Assembly (NCBI RefSeq): GCF_022008365.1
Contig: NZ_JAIRBA010000002.1
Location: forward strand, 62,001 to 126,000
Direction of reading: 5' to 3'
Origin: Aequorivita vitellina
Lineage (GTDB): Bacteria; Bacteroidota; Bacteroidia; Flavobacteriales; Flavobacteriaceae
DNA length: 64,000 bases
The notes beneath the pieces are model-generated. The model searched no databases and was not told where the DNA came from. It saw only the letters and a list, made by a program, of their open reading frames with translations. Position 1 is the stretch's first letter. Every line of letters begins with the position of its first letter. Both the position numbers and the translations under genes were made by a program. Below, piece after piece: positions 8,466-15,679 of this stretch.

Positions 8466-9205
8466 TCTTTCACTCTAATTTTTAAAATTTCAGAAGCTAA
8501 TTTGTAATTGAATGTTTTATTTTCTACAATAAATTCAAATGTTTTTGTTGCTTCTGTTATGTCGCCATCCTTCAAAAGAGCTAGGCCATAATACCAAAGA
8601 GCCTGTTCCTGAAAATCTGATTTCTGTTGACTTATTTTTTTAAATGAATTAATGGCAGAATTTAAATACGTATCGTCCCACTGCAAATAACATATTGCCT
8701 TATAAAAATCTACTTTATACTGGGGAATCGTATTCTCAGTTTTTTCAAAATTTGCAATTGCTTCTTTATAATTTTCTTGTTCATAATATAGAATAGCGGA
8801 ATTCCAATTTACGTTTTCAATTGTATCATTTCCTCGTAATACAGAGGGTGCTGGATAGGCTTTAAAATAAGTTTTAAAAACCTGCGAAGAGTTCATTGTG
8901 TTTAAATAATTATTGAAAACATACGAACCGATTAATAAAATAAATAGGGCTGCTGCGTAATAAAAGTATTTGAAGCTCAGTAGCGATTTTTTTGATTTTG
9001 AATTATTTTTTTGAAAAGACTTTAGTTTGTTCTTCAATTCCGTTCTTCCAGCTATATTTATTAACTCGTATGCTGCCAAGGTGCTTTGGTAGGCTTCTGA
9101 TAATGATGCTTCATTTGCTAACCGATTTTCGAAAAGCATTCTCTCTTTAGCAGTTAATACGCCTTGAATGTACTTTTCAATTAATATAGTATCTGCTTCA
9201 TTCAT
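8462..9205 (-). CDS. Anti-sigma-factor-like membrane protein with periplasmic TPR
   Basis: A 247-aa single-pass membrane protein. Residues 1-65 (IEKYIQGVLTAKERMLFENR and following) resemble the cytoplasmic anti-sigma N-terminus found beside Bacteroidota ECF sigma genes, here without a zinc Cys/His set. A membrane helix lies at about residues 78-98. The rest is a TPR-like periplasmic part (ILYYEQENYKEAIANFEKTE and later helix pairs). Its start overlaps the stop of the sigma gene by eight bases, so both are one transcript, the arrangement of a sigma/anti-sigma pair. The inferred role is to hold the sigma factor at the membrane until the TPR part senses a signal. Anti-sigma function is by context and not by a conserved domain seen clearly. 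Confidence 0.7.
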   Translation of the reverse strand: MNEADTILIEKYIQGVLTAKERMLFENRLANEASLSEAYQSTLAAYELINIAGRTELKNKLKSFQKNNSKSKKSLLSFKYFYYAAALFILLIGSYVFNNYLNTMNSSQVFKTYFKAYPAPSVLRGNDTIENVNWNSAILYYEQENYKEAIANFEKTENTIPQYKVDFYKAICYLQWDDTYLNSAINSFKKISQQKSDFQEQALWYYGLALLKDGDITEATKTFEFIVENKTFNYKLASEILKIRVKD

Positions 9206-9791
9206 GAGGATTCAATATTTTTAAAAGTGCAGGTCTAGTTTCAAGTAATTTTCTTAAAGTATTAAGACACTTATATTTTTTGTTACGTGCAACCTGCTCA
9301 TTGCTATAATTAAAATTTGCTACTATTTCTCGCATAGTTTGGTTGTGGTATATGGTAGCAATCAATAAGTTTTTACAGCTTTCGCCTAATAAAGCAAGGA
9401 CTTCCTGTATTTTTTCTTGCCTTTCATTTCTAATATATTTCGTCAATGCGTTTTCCTGTATTCTAGCTTTTTGATTGTCGGCAATATTGTGGCTTTTTCG
9501 CACTTTGTCTTTTTTAATTTGATTGAGCCATTTAAACCTCGCAATAGAATATAAGTAAGTGCCAATAGCACTATCCCCTTTAAAAACTCCTCGAATTACG
9601 TTTTCATAAAAAGCGATAATCGTTTCCTGAAAAATATCTTCCGCTTCATCTTCGCTGCCATTATTGGCCACTACCATTGCCACTAACCTTGCGCGATTGC
9701 TTCCATAAACAAACTTTAAGGCTCGGTTTCTTTCATTAGTCGTGCCTTTTAATAACGATACAAGTGCTATGTCTGAGTGTACTTGTTTGAT
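9198..9791 (-). CDS. RNA polymerase sigma-70 family (ECF-type) factor, apparent non-AUG start
   Basis: A sigma factor with region 2 (EDIFQETIIAFYENV, GTYLYSIARFKWLNQIKKDK) and region 4 (MREIVANFNYSNEQVARNKK) plainly visible. Family-like sequence (SDIALVSLLKGTTNERNRAL) continues upstream of the first possible GTG (9683) as far as an in-frame TGA at 9800, yet this stretch has no ATG, GTG, TTG or CTG. The best candidate start is an ATC codon at 9791, giving a 197-aa protein; an ATA at 9770 is an alternative. Starting at 9683 would delete the first part of region 2. So the gene either uses a rare AUU/AUC-class start, has lost its start codon, or contains a sequence error. It is co-transcribed with the anti-sigma-like gene. 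Confidence 0.7.
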   Translation of the reverse strand: MKQVHSDIALVSLLKGTTNERNRALKFVYGSNRARLVAMVVANNGSEDEAEDIFQETIIAFYENVIRGVFKGDSAIGTYLYSIARFKWLNQIKKDKVRKSHNIADNQKARIQENALTKYIRNERQEKIQEVLALLGESCKNLLIATIYHNQTMREIVANFNYSNEQVARNKKYKCLNTLRKLLETRPALLKILNPHE

Positions 9792-9820
9792 AGTTAGTCA
9801 GTTTTAAAGTGCGATTTGTA

Positions 9821-9829
9821 ATAAAAGTA
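9821..9829 (-). promoter_or_regulatory. TACTTTTAT element upstream of the sigma gene, shared with the CHAT gene
   Basis: The nine bases TACTTTTAT occur 29 bases before the proposed sigma start (minus strand) and again at 5467-5475, 23 bases before the CHAT gene ATG. Both sit where a -7 element should be and differ from TAnnTTTG only at the last positions. A shared promoter, possibly autoregulated by the sigma factor, is a guess. Confidence 0.35.
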
Positions 9830-10002
9830 TCAAAAAAAAAGTAAAAAGTGGTTACATAAGCAATTTTGAAAATGACATAGGTATATAAATAGCATTCTAA
9901 TATCAGAAATTTTTGTGTTCTGAATTTTAATCAATCAGAATGATGCTATCTGAGTTTTCATGTGAAATTGAAAAGAATATTAACCATTTAAAACAAAAAA
10001 AA

Positions 10003-10488
10003 ATGAAACAACTAACAAACAAACCGTGGTTCGCAGTACTGTTTTGTTTATTGTGCGGAAGCTTAATTGCGCAAAACAATACTACGGCTTCAGGTGGTAA
10101 CGGAACAGGCAGCGGTGGTTCTGTGAGTTATTCGGTGGGACAAGTAGATTATATTGAAGCCGTTGGTTCTGGCGGCACTGCTAATCAAGGTGTACAGCAA
10201 CCTTTTGAAATTTTTATCCTTGGAAATGATGAGTTTGAAAATATCAACTTGAGTGCGATTGTATATCCAAATCCTACAGTGAACAACGTTTTACTTGAAC
10301 TAACTAACATGGAGTATGATGAGCTGTCTTATTCATTATATGACCTTTCCGGAAGAGTGCTAGCAACCAATTTACTTAAAAACTCACAAACAACTATTGT
10401 TATGGAAGGACTCTCCGCTGCAACCTATTTTTTGGCGATCTCCAAAAACAATCTCCTTTTAAAAACCTTTAAAATAATCAAAAACTAA
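10003..10488 (+). CDS. Small secreted Gly-rich protein with T9SS type A sorting domain
   Basis: A 161-aa exported protein beginning MKQLTNKPWFAVLF; the open frame extends 21 codons upstream, but the ATG at 10003 directly begins a signal peptide (cleaved after about SLIAQ). The short mature region is Gly/Ser-rich and contains SVSYSVGQVDY and GVQQPFEI, a pattern I recognise from many small Bacteroidota proteins. From about residue 85 (LSAIVYPNPTVNNVLLELTN) a type A T9SS domain follows. It is 11 bases from the large repeat protein and probably in one transcript with it. The function is unknown; it may be a partner or anchor of that protein. Confidence 0.85.
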   Translation: MKQLTNKPWFAVLFCLLCGSLIAQNNTTASGGNGTGSGGSVSYSVGQVDYIEAVGSGGTANQGVQQPFEIFILGNDEFENINLSAIVYPNPTVNNVLLELTNMEYDELSYSLYDLSGRVLATNLLKNSQTTIVMEGLSAATYFLAISKNNLLLKTFKIIKN

Positions 10489-10499
10489 AATTTATAATT

Positions 10500-13139
10500 A
10501 TGAAAAATTTTATACTCAGTGTAATGCTTTTAGCAACCATGGTTGTTTGGGCACAAGCACCCGAAAAAATGAGCTATCAGGCCGTCATTAGAGATGCAAG
10601 CGATGTGCTTGTAACGAACACAACTGTTGGAATGAAAATTAGTATTTTAAAAACAACAGCAGTGGGGACTCCCGTTTACGAGGAAATCCAGACAGCTACA
10701 ACCAATGCTAACGGACTTGTTTCATTAGAAGTTGGCGCGGGGACCGTTTTAAGCGGTGATTTTTCAACCATTGGCTGGGGCACGGATGCATACTTTATTA
10801 AAACCGAAACAGATCCTACTGGAGGCACAAGCTATTCTATTAGTGGTACCAGTCAATTACTAAGTGTGCCCTATGCGCTCTATGCAAAATCTGGTGGAGG
10901 AGGTAATACGCTAGATCAAGCTTATAATCAGGAAATGACTACCACCCCCACGGCTCGGACTATTTTTGCAGATGACGGTAAAATAGAAATTCTCGCATCA
11001 GATAATCTTGGGCTGGAAATTTCAGGAGACCCAGACTTTTCAAGTCTCTTAGTAACTGGAATGGGTGATGCTAATGTGTTAAGAGTAGAATCCGCAGGTG
11101 CGGGCGATGGTATCTTTGTTGATAATACACTAGCTCCCTTCGGAGGGGCAGGAGATGCTATTAGCGTAACCCAAGTAGGTGTTGGCGATGGTATTTACGT
11201 AATACATAATGTGGGAGGAGGTGATGCCATACATGCCGTTCAAGATGGTATTGGCGATGGTGTTTATATAGACAATACAGGTGCAGGTGATGGTCTTCGA
11301 GTAGATCAGACTGGTCCAGGCGATGCATTATTCCTACAAAACTTAGGTGTTGGTGGTGGCAATATGATAGAAGTTATTCAAGCTGGTGCTGCCGATGCTG
11401 TAGTGATAAATAATGCTGCGGGCGGCGGCGGTAAAGCACTTCTTGTAGATCAAGCAGGTGTAGGCATTGGGATAGACTTAAATGTTGCCGTAGGTGCAAC
11501 AGGAAATGGTTTAGACATAGATAATGATGGCGCAGGAAAAGCCCTATTAATTAACAATGAGGATAATGCAGGTGGTGCCGATGCAATAGATATTGCGAAC
11601 GATGGGGGCGGAGATGCCCTTACTATTGACAATGCAGGAGCTGGCGATGCGCTTTTTATAGATAATACAGATAGCACTGGGGGCATTGCCGTTTCTGTAA
11701 ACAATGATGGGGGTGGAATAGCAATTGACCTATTAAACGATGGTGGCGGCATTGCCTTTGCTGTTGATAATACTGGTGGCGGCAACGCAATTTTGGTTAC
11801 CCAGGACGGCGCTGCAAATGCAGTAGATATAATGAACGATGGTACTGGCTTTGGCTTAGGCATAGCAAATAGTGATCCTGCAGGAACGGGTGAAGCAGTA
11901 AAAATTTTTCAGGCTGCACCTAAAACAGCTCTTTTTGTTGATAATGCTGGGACTGGAAAAAGCCTGCATATTATAAATGGAAACCCAATCAATGGCGCCC
12001 CAGCACAAAAAATTGAACAAATTGGTAGTGGTACAGCGCTTTTGGTGGAAAATGCAGGACCGGGAAAAGCAGCTCATTTTATCAATGGTGTTCCAGGGAA
12101 TCCATCCGAAGTACTTTTAGCTACCACCGCTGGAATAGGAAATGTTGGAATGTTTATTACCGAAGACAATAATACAAATTTTGAATCTACTATTATAGCA
12201 AATAATAACGGTGGTGGTAGCGCAGGCGAATTTTTTATAACAGACGAATTAACAAGTAAGGCAAACGATAGCCCAGTAATTAATGTAGTTTCCAACGGTA
12301 TGGGAGAGGGCGTAGCAATAGAGCTAGGAAATCTTGAAGTTGGGTTAGATTCCAATGTGGAGGCCGCACTAAGGGTAAGACATAAAGGATATGGTGAAGG
12401 TGCTTTTTTGGAAACGGACAATGGGTTTAACACCGCTGCTACATTAGAAATAAAAAATAATGGGTCAGGTCATGGTGCACATATAGATAGTTATGACAAT
12501 CCTGGAGTAGATGTAGAATCTACACTTTATGTTGAACAAGGTAATTTATCATCCGTTTCTACTTTGGGCCGTACTGCGGTTTTTGACCTTCATCCTGCTA
12601 CGACAGCTGCAGATGCAGCTGTGCTCATTAGATCTGGCGCTACATCGGGCGGACATAGTGCTTTGAGAGTCATAGCTGCGGATCCAACAAAATTGGCAGC
12701 TGTTTTCTCAGGAGATGTTGAAATTACTTCAGATTTGCTCGTGGGTGGAAGTTTCACTGCAGCAGCAAAATCGTTTAAAATAGATCACCCACTTGATCCA
12801 GAGAACAAATTTTTAATTCACAATTCAATAGAAAGTGATGAGCGCATCAATATGTATAGCGGTAATATTGTTACAAATTCTGAAGGACTTGCAACAGTTA
12901 TTTTGCCAGAATATATGTGTGTATTAAACAAAGATTTTAAATATCAACTAACTATTATAGATAAATCTTTTGCGCAAGCTATTATTTGGGAAACGATAAA
13001 TACCGAAACAAATTCCTTTGTAATTAAAACAGATAGCCCAGAAATAATGGTTAGCTGGCAAATAACTGGTACTCGCCAAGATAAATGGGCACTTGAAAAC
13101 CCATTAACTGTTGAAATGGTGAAACCAAAAGGTCCTTAA
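10500..13139 (+). CDS. Large secreted 11-residue-repeat protein, predicted beta-solenoid, without T9SS domain
   Basis: An 879-aa exported protein. The signal peptide ends VVWAQA. The mature N-terminus PEKMSYQAVIRDASDVLVTN and the next 110 residues form a domain common at the start of Bacteroidota surface and tail-fibre-like proteins. About residues 200-525 are imperfect 11-residue repeats with the core GxGDAIxVxxx (GAGDGIFV, GVGDGIYV, GAGDALFI), likely a beta-solenoid. Residues from about 760 (KSFKIDHPLDPENKFLIHNS) to the end form a conserved domain ending in VSWQITGTRQD, which I recall from hypothetical proteins of several phyla. There is no T9SS C-terminal domain, so how it reaches or stays at the surface is unclear. 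It follows the small T9SS protein by 11 bases. Confidence 0.85.
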   Translation: MKNFILSVMLLATMVVWAQAPEKMSYQAVIRDASDVLVTNTTVGMKISILKTTAVGTPVYEEIQTATTNANGLVSLEVGAGTVLSGDFSTIGWGTDAYFIKTETDPTGGTSYSISGTSQLLSVPYALYAKSGGGGNTLDQAYNQEMTTTPTARTIFADDGKIEILASDNLGLEISGDPDFSSLLVTGMGDANVLRVESAGAGDGIFVDNTLAPFGGAGDAISVTQVGVGDGIYVIHNVGGGDAIHAVQDGIGDGVYIDNTGAGDGLRVDQTGPGDALFLQNLGVGGGNMIEVIQAGAADAVVINNAAGGGGKALLVDQAGVGIGIDLNVAVGATGNGLDIDNDGAGKALLINNEDNAGGADAIDIANDGGGDALTIDNAGAGDALFIDNTDSTGGIAVSVNNDGGGIAIDLLNDGGGIAFAVDNTGGGNAILVTQDGAANAVDIMNDGTGFGLGIANSDPAGTGEAVKIFQAAPKTALFVDNAGTGKSLHIINGNPINGAPAQKIEQIGSGTALLVENAGPGKAAHFINGVPGNPSEVLLATTAGIGNVGMFITEDNNTNFESTIIANNNGGGSAGEFFITDELTSKANDSPVINVVSNGMGEGVAIELGNLEVGLDSNVEAALRVRHKGYGEGAFLETDNGFNTAATLEIKNNGSGHGAHIDSYDNPGVDVESTLYVEQGNLSSVSTLGRTAVFDLHPATTAADAAVLIRSGATSGGHSALRVIAADPTKLAAVFSGDVEITSDLLVGGSFTAAAKSFKIDHPLDPENKFLIHNSIESDERINMYSGNIVTNSEGLATVILPEYMCVLNKDFKYQLTIIDKSFAQAIIWETINTETNSFVIKTDSPEIMVSWQITGTRQDKWALENPLTVEMVKPKGP
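11097..12075 (+). repeat. Coding tandem repeats of 11 codons (GxGDAIxVxxx)
   Basis: Within the large secreted protein, degenerate 33-base units encode glycine-rich 11-residue repeats; the units differ in base sequence, so they are old or selected at protein level. Long minus-strand open frames here are Pro/Ala-rich shadows of the repeats. Confidence 0.75.
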
Positions 13140-13160
13140 ATTCTAATAATTTTAGATAAA

Positions 13161-13195
13161 AAAAGAGGCAGTCAAAATAAAACTGCCTCTTTTTT
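13161..13195 (+). terminator. Terminator after the repeat surface protein
   Basis: Stem AAAAGAGGCAGT / ACTGCCTCTTTT with a nine-base loop and a T-run. It marks the right end of the accessory block. Confidence 0.9.
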
Positions 13196-13316
13196 AAAGT
13201 GAAAATTTAATAGAATCGCAATTGGTCAGTACATCTGCAAACAATAATATTGAAGCGGTATAAGTGCCGAGTTAAAAAAATCATAATTCATAAAACATTA
13301 ATTCCAAAATAAAATC

Positions 13317-13352
13317 TATCTTTGCACTCCCTTAAAAACAGCTTTTTAGGGA
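13317..13352 (+). promoter_or_regulatory. rplY promoter and leader hairpin
   Basis: TATCTTTG at 13317-13324 is an exact -7 element. Immediately after it the leader can fold as TCCCTTAAAAA with TTTTTAGGGA (13328-13352, one bulged T), starting close to the expected transcription start. No T-run follows. Confidence 0.5.
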
Positions 13353-13382
13353 ATGTTTATTAATAAATAACTTTTAGAAAAA

Positions 13383-14030
13383 ATGAAATCTATTACAATT
13401 AAAGGATCACAAAGAGAAAGCGTGGGCAAAAAAGCAACGAAGGCCCTACGTAATGCTGGAATGGTTCCTTGCGTAGTTTACGGAGGGGAAGAACCAATTA
13501 GCTTTACCGCAGATGAAATTGCATTTAAAGACTTGGTTTACACTCCAGACGTACACACAGTTGTAATTAACTTAGATGGTACCAAAGTAAACGCCATTCT
13601 ACAGGACATCCAGTTTCACCCAGTAACAGACCGTATTCTTCACATCGATTTTTACCAAATTTTTGATGATAAAGAAGTAACGATGGAAATTCCAGTACGT
13701 ACCACAGGAAACTCTCGTGGTGTGCGTAACGGGGGTACATTGCGTATTGTTTCTCGAAAACTTCGTGTAAAAGCATTGCCAGAAAATCTTCCAGATTTTA
13801 TTGAAGCAGATATTACCGAAATGAAAATTGGAAGCAAAATGTACACCAAGTCGGTTGAAAGTGACAAATTTAAAATTATGCACCCAGAAAATACAGTAAT
13901 CTGTCAAGTAAGAACGTCGCGTACGGCTATTGTTGATGAGGTTGACGATGAGGCTGAAACAGCTGAAGGGGCAGAAGGAGAAGAAGTTCCAGCTACAGAA
14001 ACAGACGATGTTGCTGCAGTAAAAGAATAA
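13383..14030 (+). CDS. rplY: 50S ribosomal protein L25/general stress protein Ctc
   Basis: 5S rRNA-binding ribosomal protein. The 215-aa form has the L25 beta-barrel at residues 1-90 ([20 protein letters not shown], then HIDFYQIF near residue 87) followed by the TL5/Ctc C-terminal domain and an acidic tail ([14 protein letters not shown]-like). This long form is normal in Bacteroidota. It heads the rplY-pth-ribF set, with a terminator between rplY and pth. In related genomes it normally lies directly after prs. Confidence 0.96.
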   Translation: MKSITIKGSQRESVGKKATKALRNAGMVPCVVYGGEEPISFTADEIAFKDLVYTPDVHTVVINLDGTKVNAILQDIQFHPVTDRILHIDFYQIFDDKEVTMEIPVRTTGNSRGVRNGGTLRIVSRKLRVKALPENLPDFIEADITEMKIGSKMYTKSVESDKFKIMHPENTVICQVRTSRTAIVDEVDDEAETAEGAEGEEVPATETDDVAAVKE

Positions 14031-14050
14031 TTTCTTTTTTAAGATAAGTA

Positions 14051-14084
14051 AAAAGCATCCTGTTAATTCAGGGTGCTTTTTTTA
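14051..14084 (+). terminator. Terminator after rplY
   Basis: Stem AAAAGCATCCTG / CAGGGTGCTTTT (one G-U), loop TTAATT, then T-run. A possible pth start at 14073 falls inside it, which supports the start at 14109. Confidence 0.85.
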
Positions 14085-14108
14085 TTTTTACCGAAGATTA
14101 ATAGCAAT

Positions 14109-14744
14109 ATGTTTTCATTTTTTAAAAACCTTTTTTCGGCAAAAACAACCCGTATTATTTCAGAAGAAAAAGATCCAATGAAAAAATTTTTAATAGTAGG
14201 CTTGGGCAATATTGGGCCAAAATATGCAAATACCCGCCATAACATTGGCTTTAAAGTGGTCGATTTTTATGCCGAAAAAAAATCACTTACGTGGGAAACA
14301 GCCAAATTGGGCGATGTTACTTCGCATAAAGTAAAGGGCAGAACCCTAATATTTTTGAAGCCCAGTACGTATATGAATTTAAGCGGAAAGGCCGTAAATT
14401 ACTGGCTGGAAAAAGAAAAAATTCCGTTGGAAAATCTGCTTGTAATTACAGACGATTTAAATTTGGCTTTCGGTACCATTCGCATTAAAACCAAAGGTAG
14501 CGATGGAGGTCACAACGGTTTGAAAGACATTCAAAACACGCTGCAAACCACAAATTACAATCGTTTTAGGTTTGGGATAAGCGACACTTTTTCAAAGGGA
14601 AGGCAAGTAGATTACGTTTTGGGCGAGTGGGAGCCCGAAGAAGAAGAAAAATTACCCGAACGTTTAGAAATAAGTTGTAACATTATTGAATCTTTTGCCC
14701 TCGCGGGAATGAATATTACTATGAATACATTTAACGGTAAATAA
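14109..14744 (+). CDS. pth: Peptidyl-tRNA hydrolase
   Basis: Cytoplasmic esterase releasing tRNA from stalled peptidyl-tRNA. The core begins KFLIVGLGNIGPKYANTRHN, with the catalytic His in TRHNIGF, and has the KPSTYMNLSG strand and the GHNGLKDI loop. The start at 14109 (MFSFFKNLF) adds about 23 residues to the core, as in other flavobacterial proteins; a shorter form could start at the internal ATG before KKFLIV. The frame upstream of 14109 lies in the rplY terminator. It is two bases from the ribF start. Confidence 0.93.
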   Translation: MFSFFKNLFSAKTTRIISEEKDPMKKFLIVGLGNIGPKYANTRHNIGFKVVDFYAEKKSLTWETAKLGDVTSHKVKGRTLIFLKPSTYMNLSGKAVNYWLEKEKIPLENLLVITDDLNLAFGTIRIKTKGSDGGHNGLKDIQNTLQTTNYNRFRFGISDTFSKGRQVDYVLGEWEPEEEEKLPERLEISCNIIESFALAGMNITMNTFNGK

Positions 14745-14746
14745 TT

Positions 14747-15679
14747 TTGAAGAAATTTTCGGCAGCTTCCACCTATAAAAATGACCGCCAAAGTGTGGTT
14801 ACTATTGGCACTTTTGATGGGGTTCATATTGGCCACAAAGCTATTTTGAAGCGACTCGTAGAAACTGCCCAAAAGGAAAATCTAGATTCCACCGTGCTCA
14901 CTTTTTTTCCACATCCACGAATGGTGCTGCAACAAAATGTAGATATTAAACTTTTAAATACCATTACAGAACGCACTCTATTACTTGAAAATACGGGGCT
15001 CGATAATTTGGTGATCCATCCATTTACGCACGCTTTTTCACGATTGACGGCTTTAGAATACGTGCGCGATATTTTGGTAAATAGCCTAAAGGCGAAAAAA
15101 ATAATTATTGGTTACGACCACCGTTTTGGAAGAAATAGAAATGCCAATATTGAAGATTTAAAAGAATTTGGACAAACCTATAATTTTGAAGTGGTAGAAA
15201 TTTCTGCAAAGGAAATTGACGACGTTGCCGTAAGTTCCACCAAAATTCGAAAAGCATTAGACGCTGGCGATATTGAAACTGCCAATACCTATTTAGGCTA
15301 CAATTTTATGATTACTGGCGAAGTAATAAAAGGAAAGGCAATTGGCCGAACCATCAATTACCCAACGGCAAATCTGAAGCTGAAAGAAAAATACAAATTG
15401 GTTCCAAAAAACGGTGTTTATATTGTGCAATCGTATATTGAAGGGAAGAAAATCTTCGGAATAACGAGTATTGGCACCAATCCAACTGTTGGTGGAAAGG
15501 AGAAAACTATTGAAACCCATTTCTTAAATTTCAACCAAGATTTATACGGCACCGATATCACTGTAGAGTTTTTAAAGTTTATTCGCAACGAAGAAACCTT
15601 CGATTCTTTGGAAGCGCTTCGAAAGGAAATTTTAAAAGATGAAAACTTCGCATTACAATATTTAAAGGCACGTGAATAA
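14747..15679 (+). CDS. ribF: Bifunctional riboflavin kinase/FAD synthetase
   Basis: Makes FMN from riboflavin and FAD from FMN. The 310-aa protein has an N-terminal adenylyltransferase domain with TIGTFDGVHIGH (HIGH-type motif, about residues 24-35) and a C-terminal kinase domain with GRTINYPTANL (about residues 200-210) and GITSIGTNPTVGG. The start is TTG at 14747, two bases after the pth stop, and gives the family N-terminus MKKF; no ATG exists nearby in frame. This points to translational coupling with pth. The end overlaps the next gene by eight bases. Confidence 0.95.
   Translation: MKKFSAASTYKNDRQSVVTIGTFDGVHIGHKAILKRLVETAQKENLDSTVLTFFPHPRMVLQQNVDIKLLNTITERTLLLENTGLDNLVIHPFTHAFSRLTALEYVRDILVNSLKAKKIIIGYDHRFGRNRNANIEDLKEFGQTYNFEVVEISAKEIDDVAVSSTKIRKALDAGDIETANTYLGYNFMITGEVIKGKAIGRTINYPTANLKLKEKYKLVPKNGVYIVQSYIEGKKIFGITSIGTNPTVGGKEKTIETHFLNFNQDLYGTDITVEFLKFIRNEETFDSLEALRKEILKDENFALQYLKARE

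Noticed and set aside
11097-12075. Regular repeats considered as a CRISPR array or DNA minisatellite
   Set aside because: The repetition is at protein level in one open frame; bases are diverged and there are no spacers of constant length between identical repeats.
11450-12433. Several long minus-strand open frames rich in Pro, Ala and Ser
   Set aside because: They are antisense shadows of the glycine/aspartate-rich repeats in the large secreted protein.
4099-13382. tRNA-Leu considered as an attachment site for an integrated element carrying the CHAT/sigma block
   Set aside because: The block lies beyond prs, not at the tRNA; no integrase and no copy of the tRNA 3' end was found at the other side.
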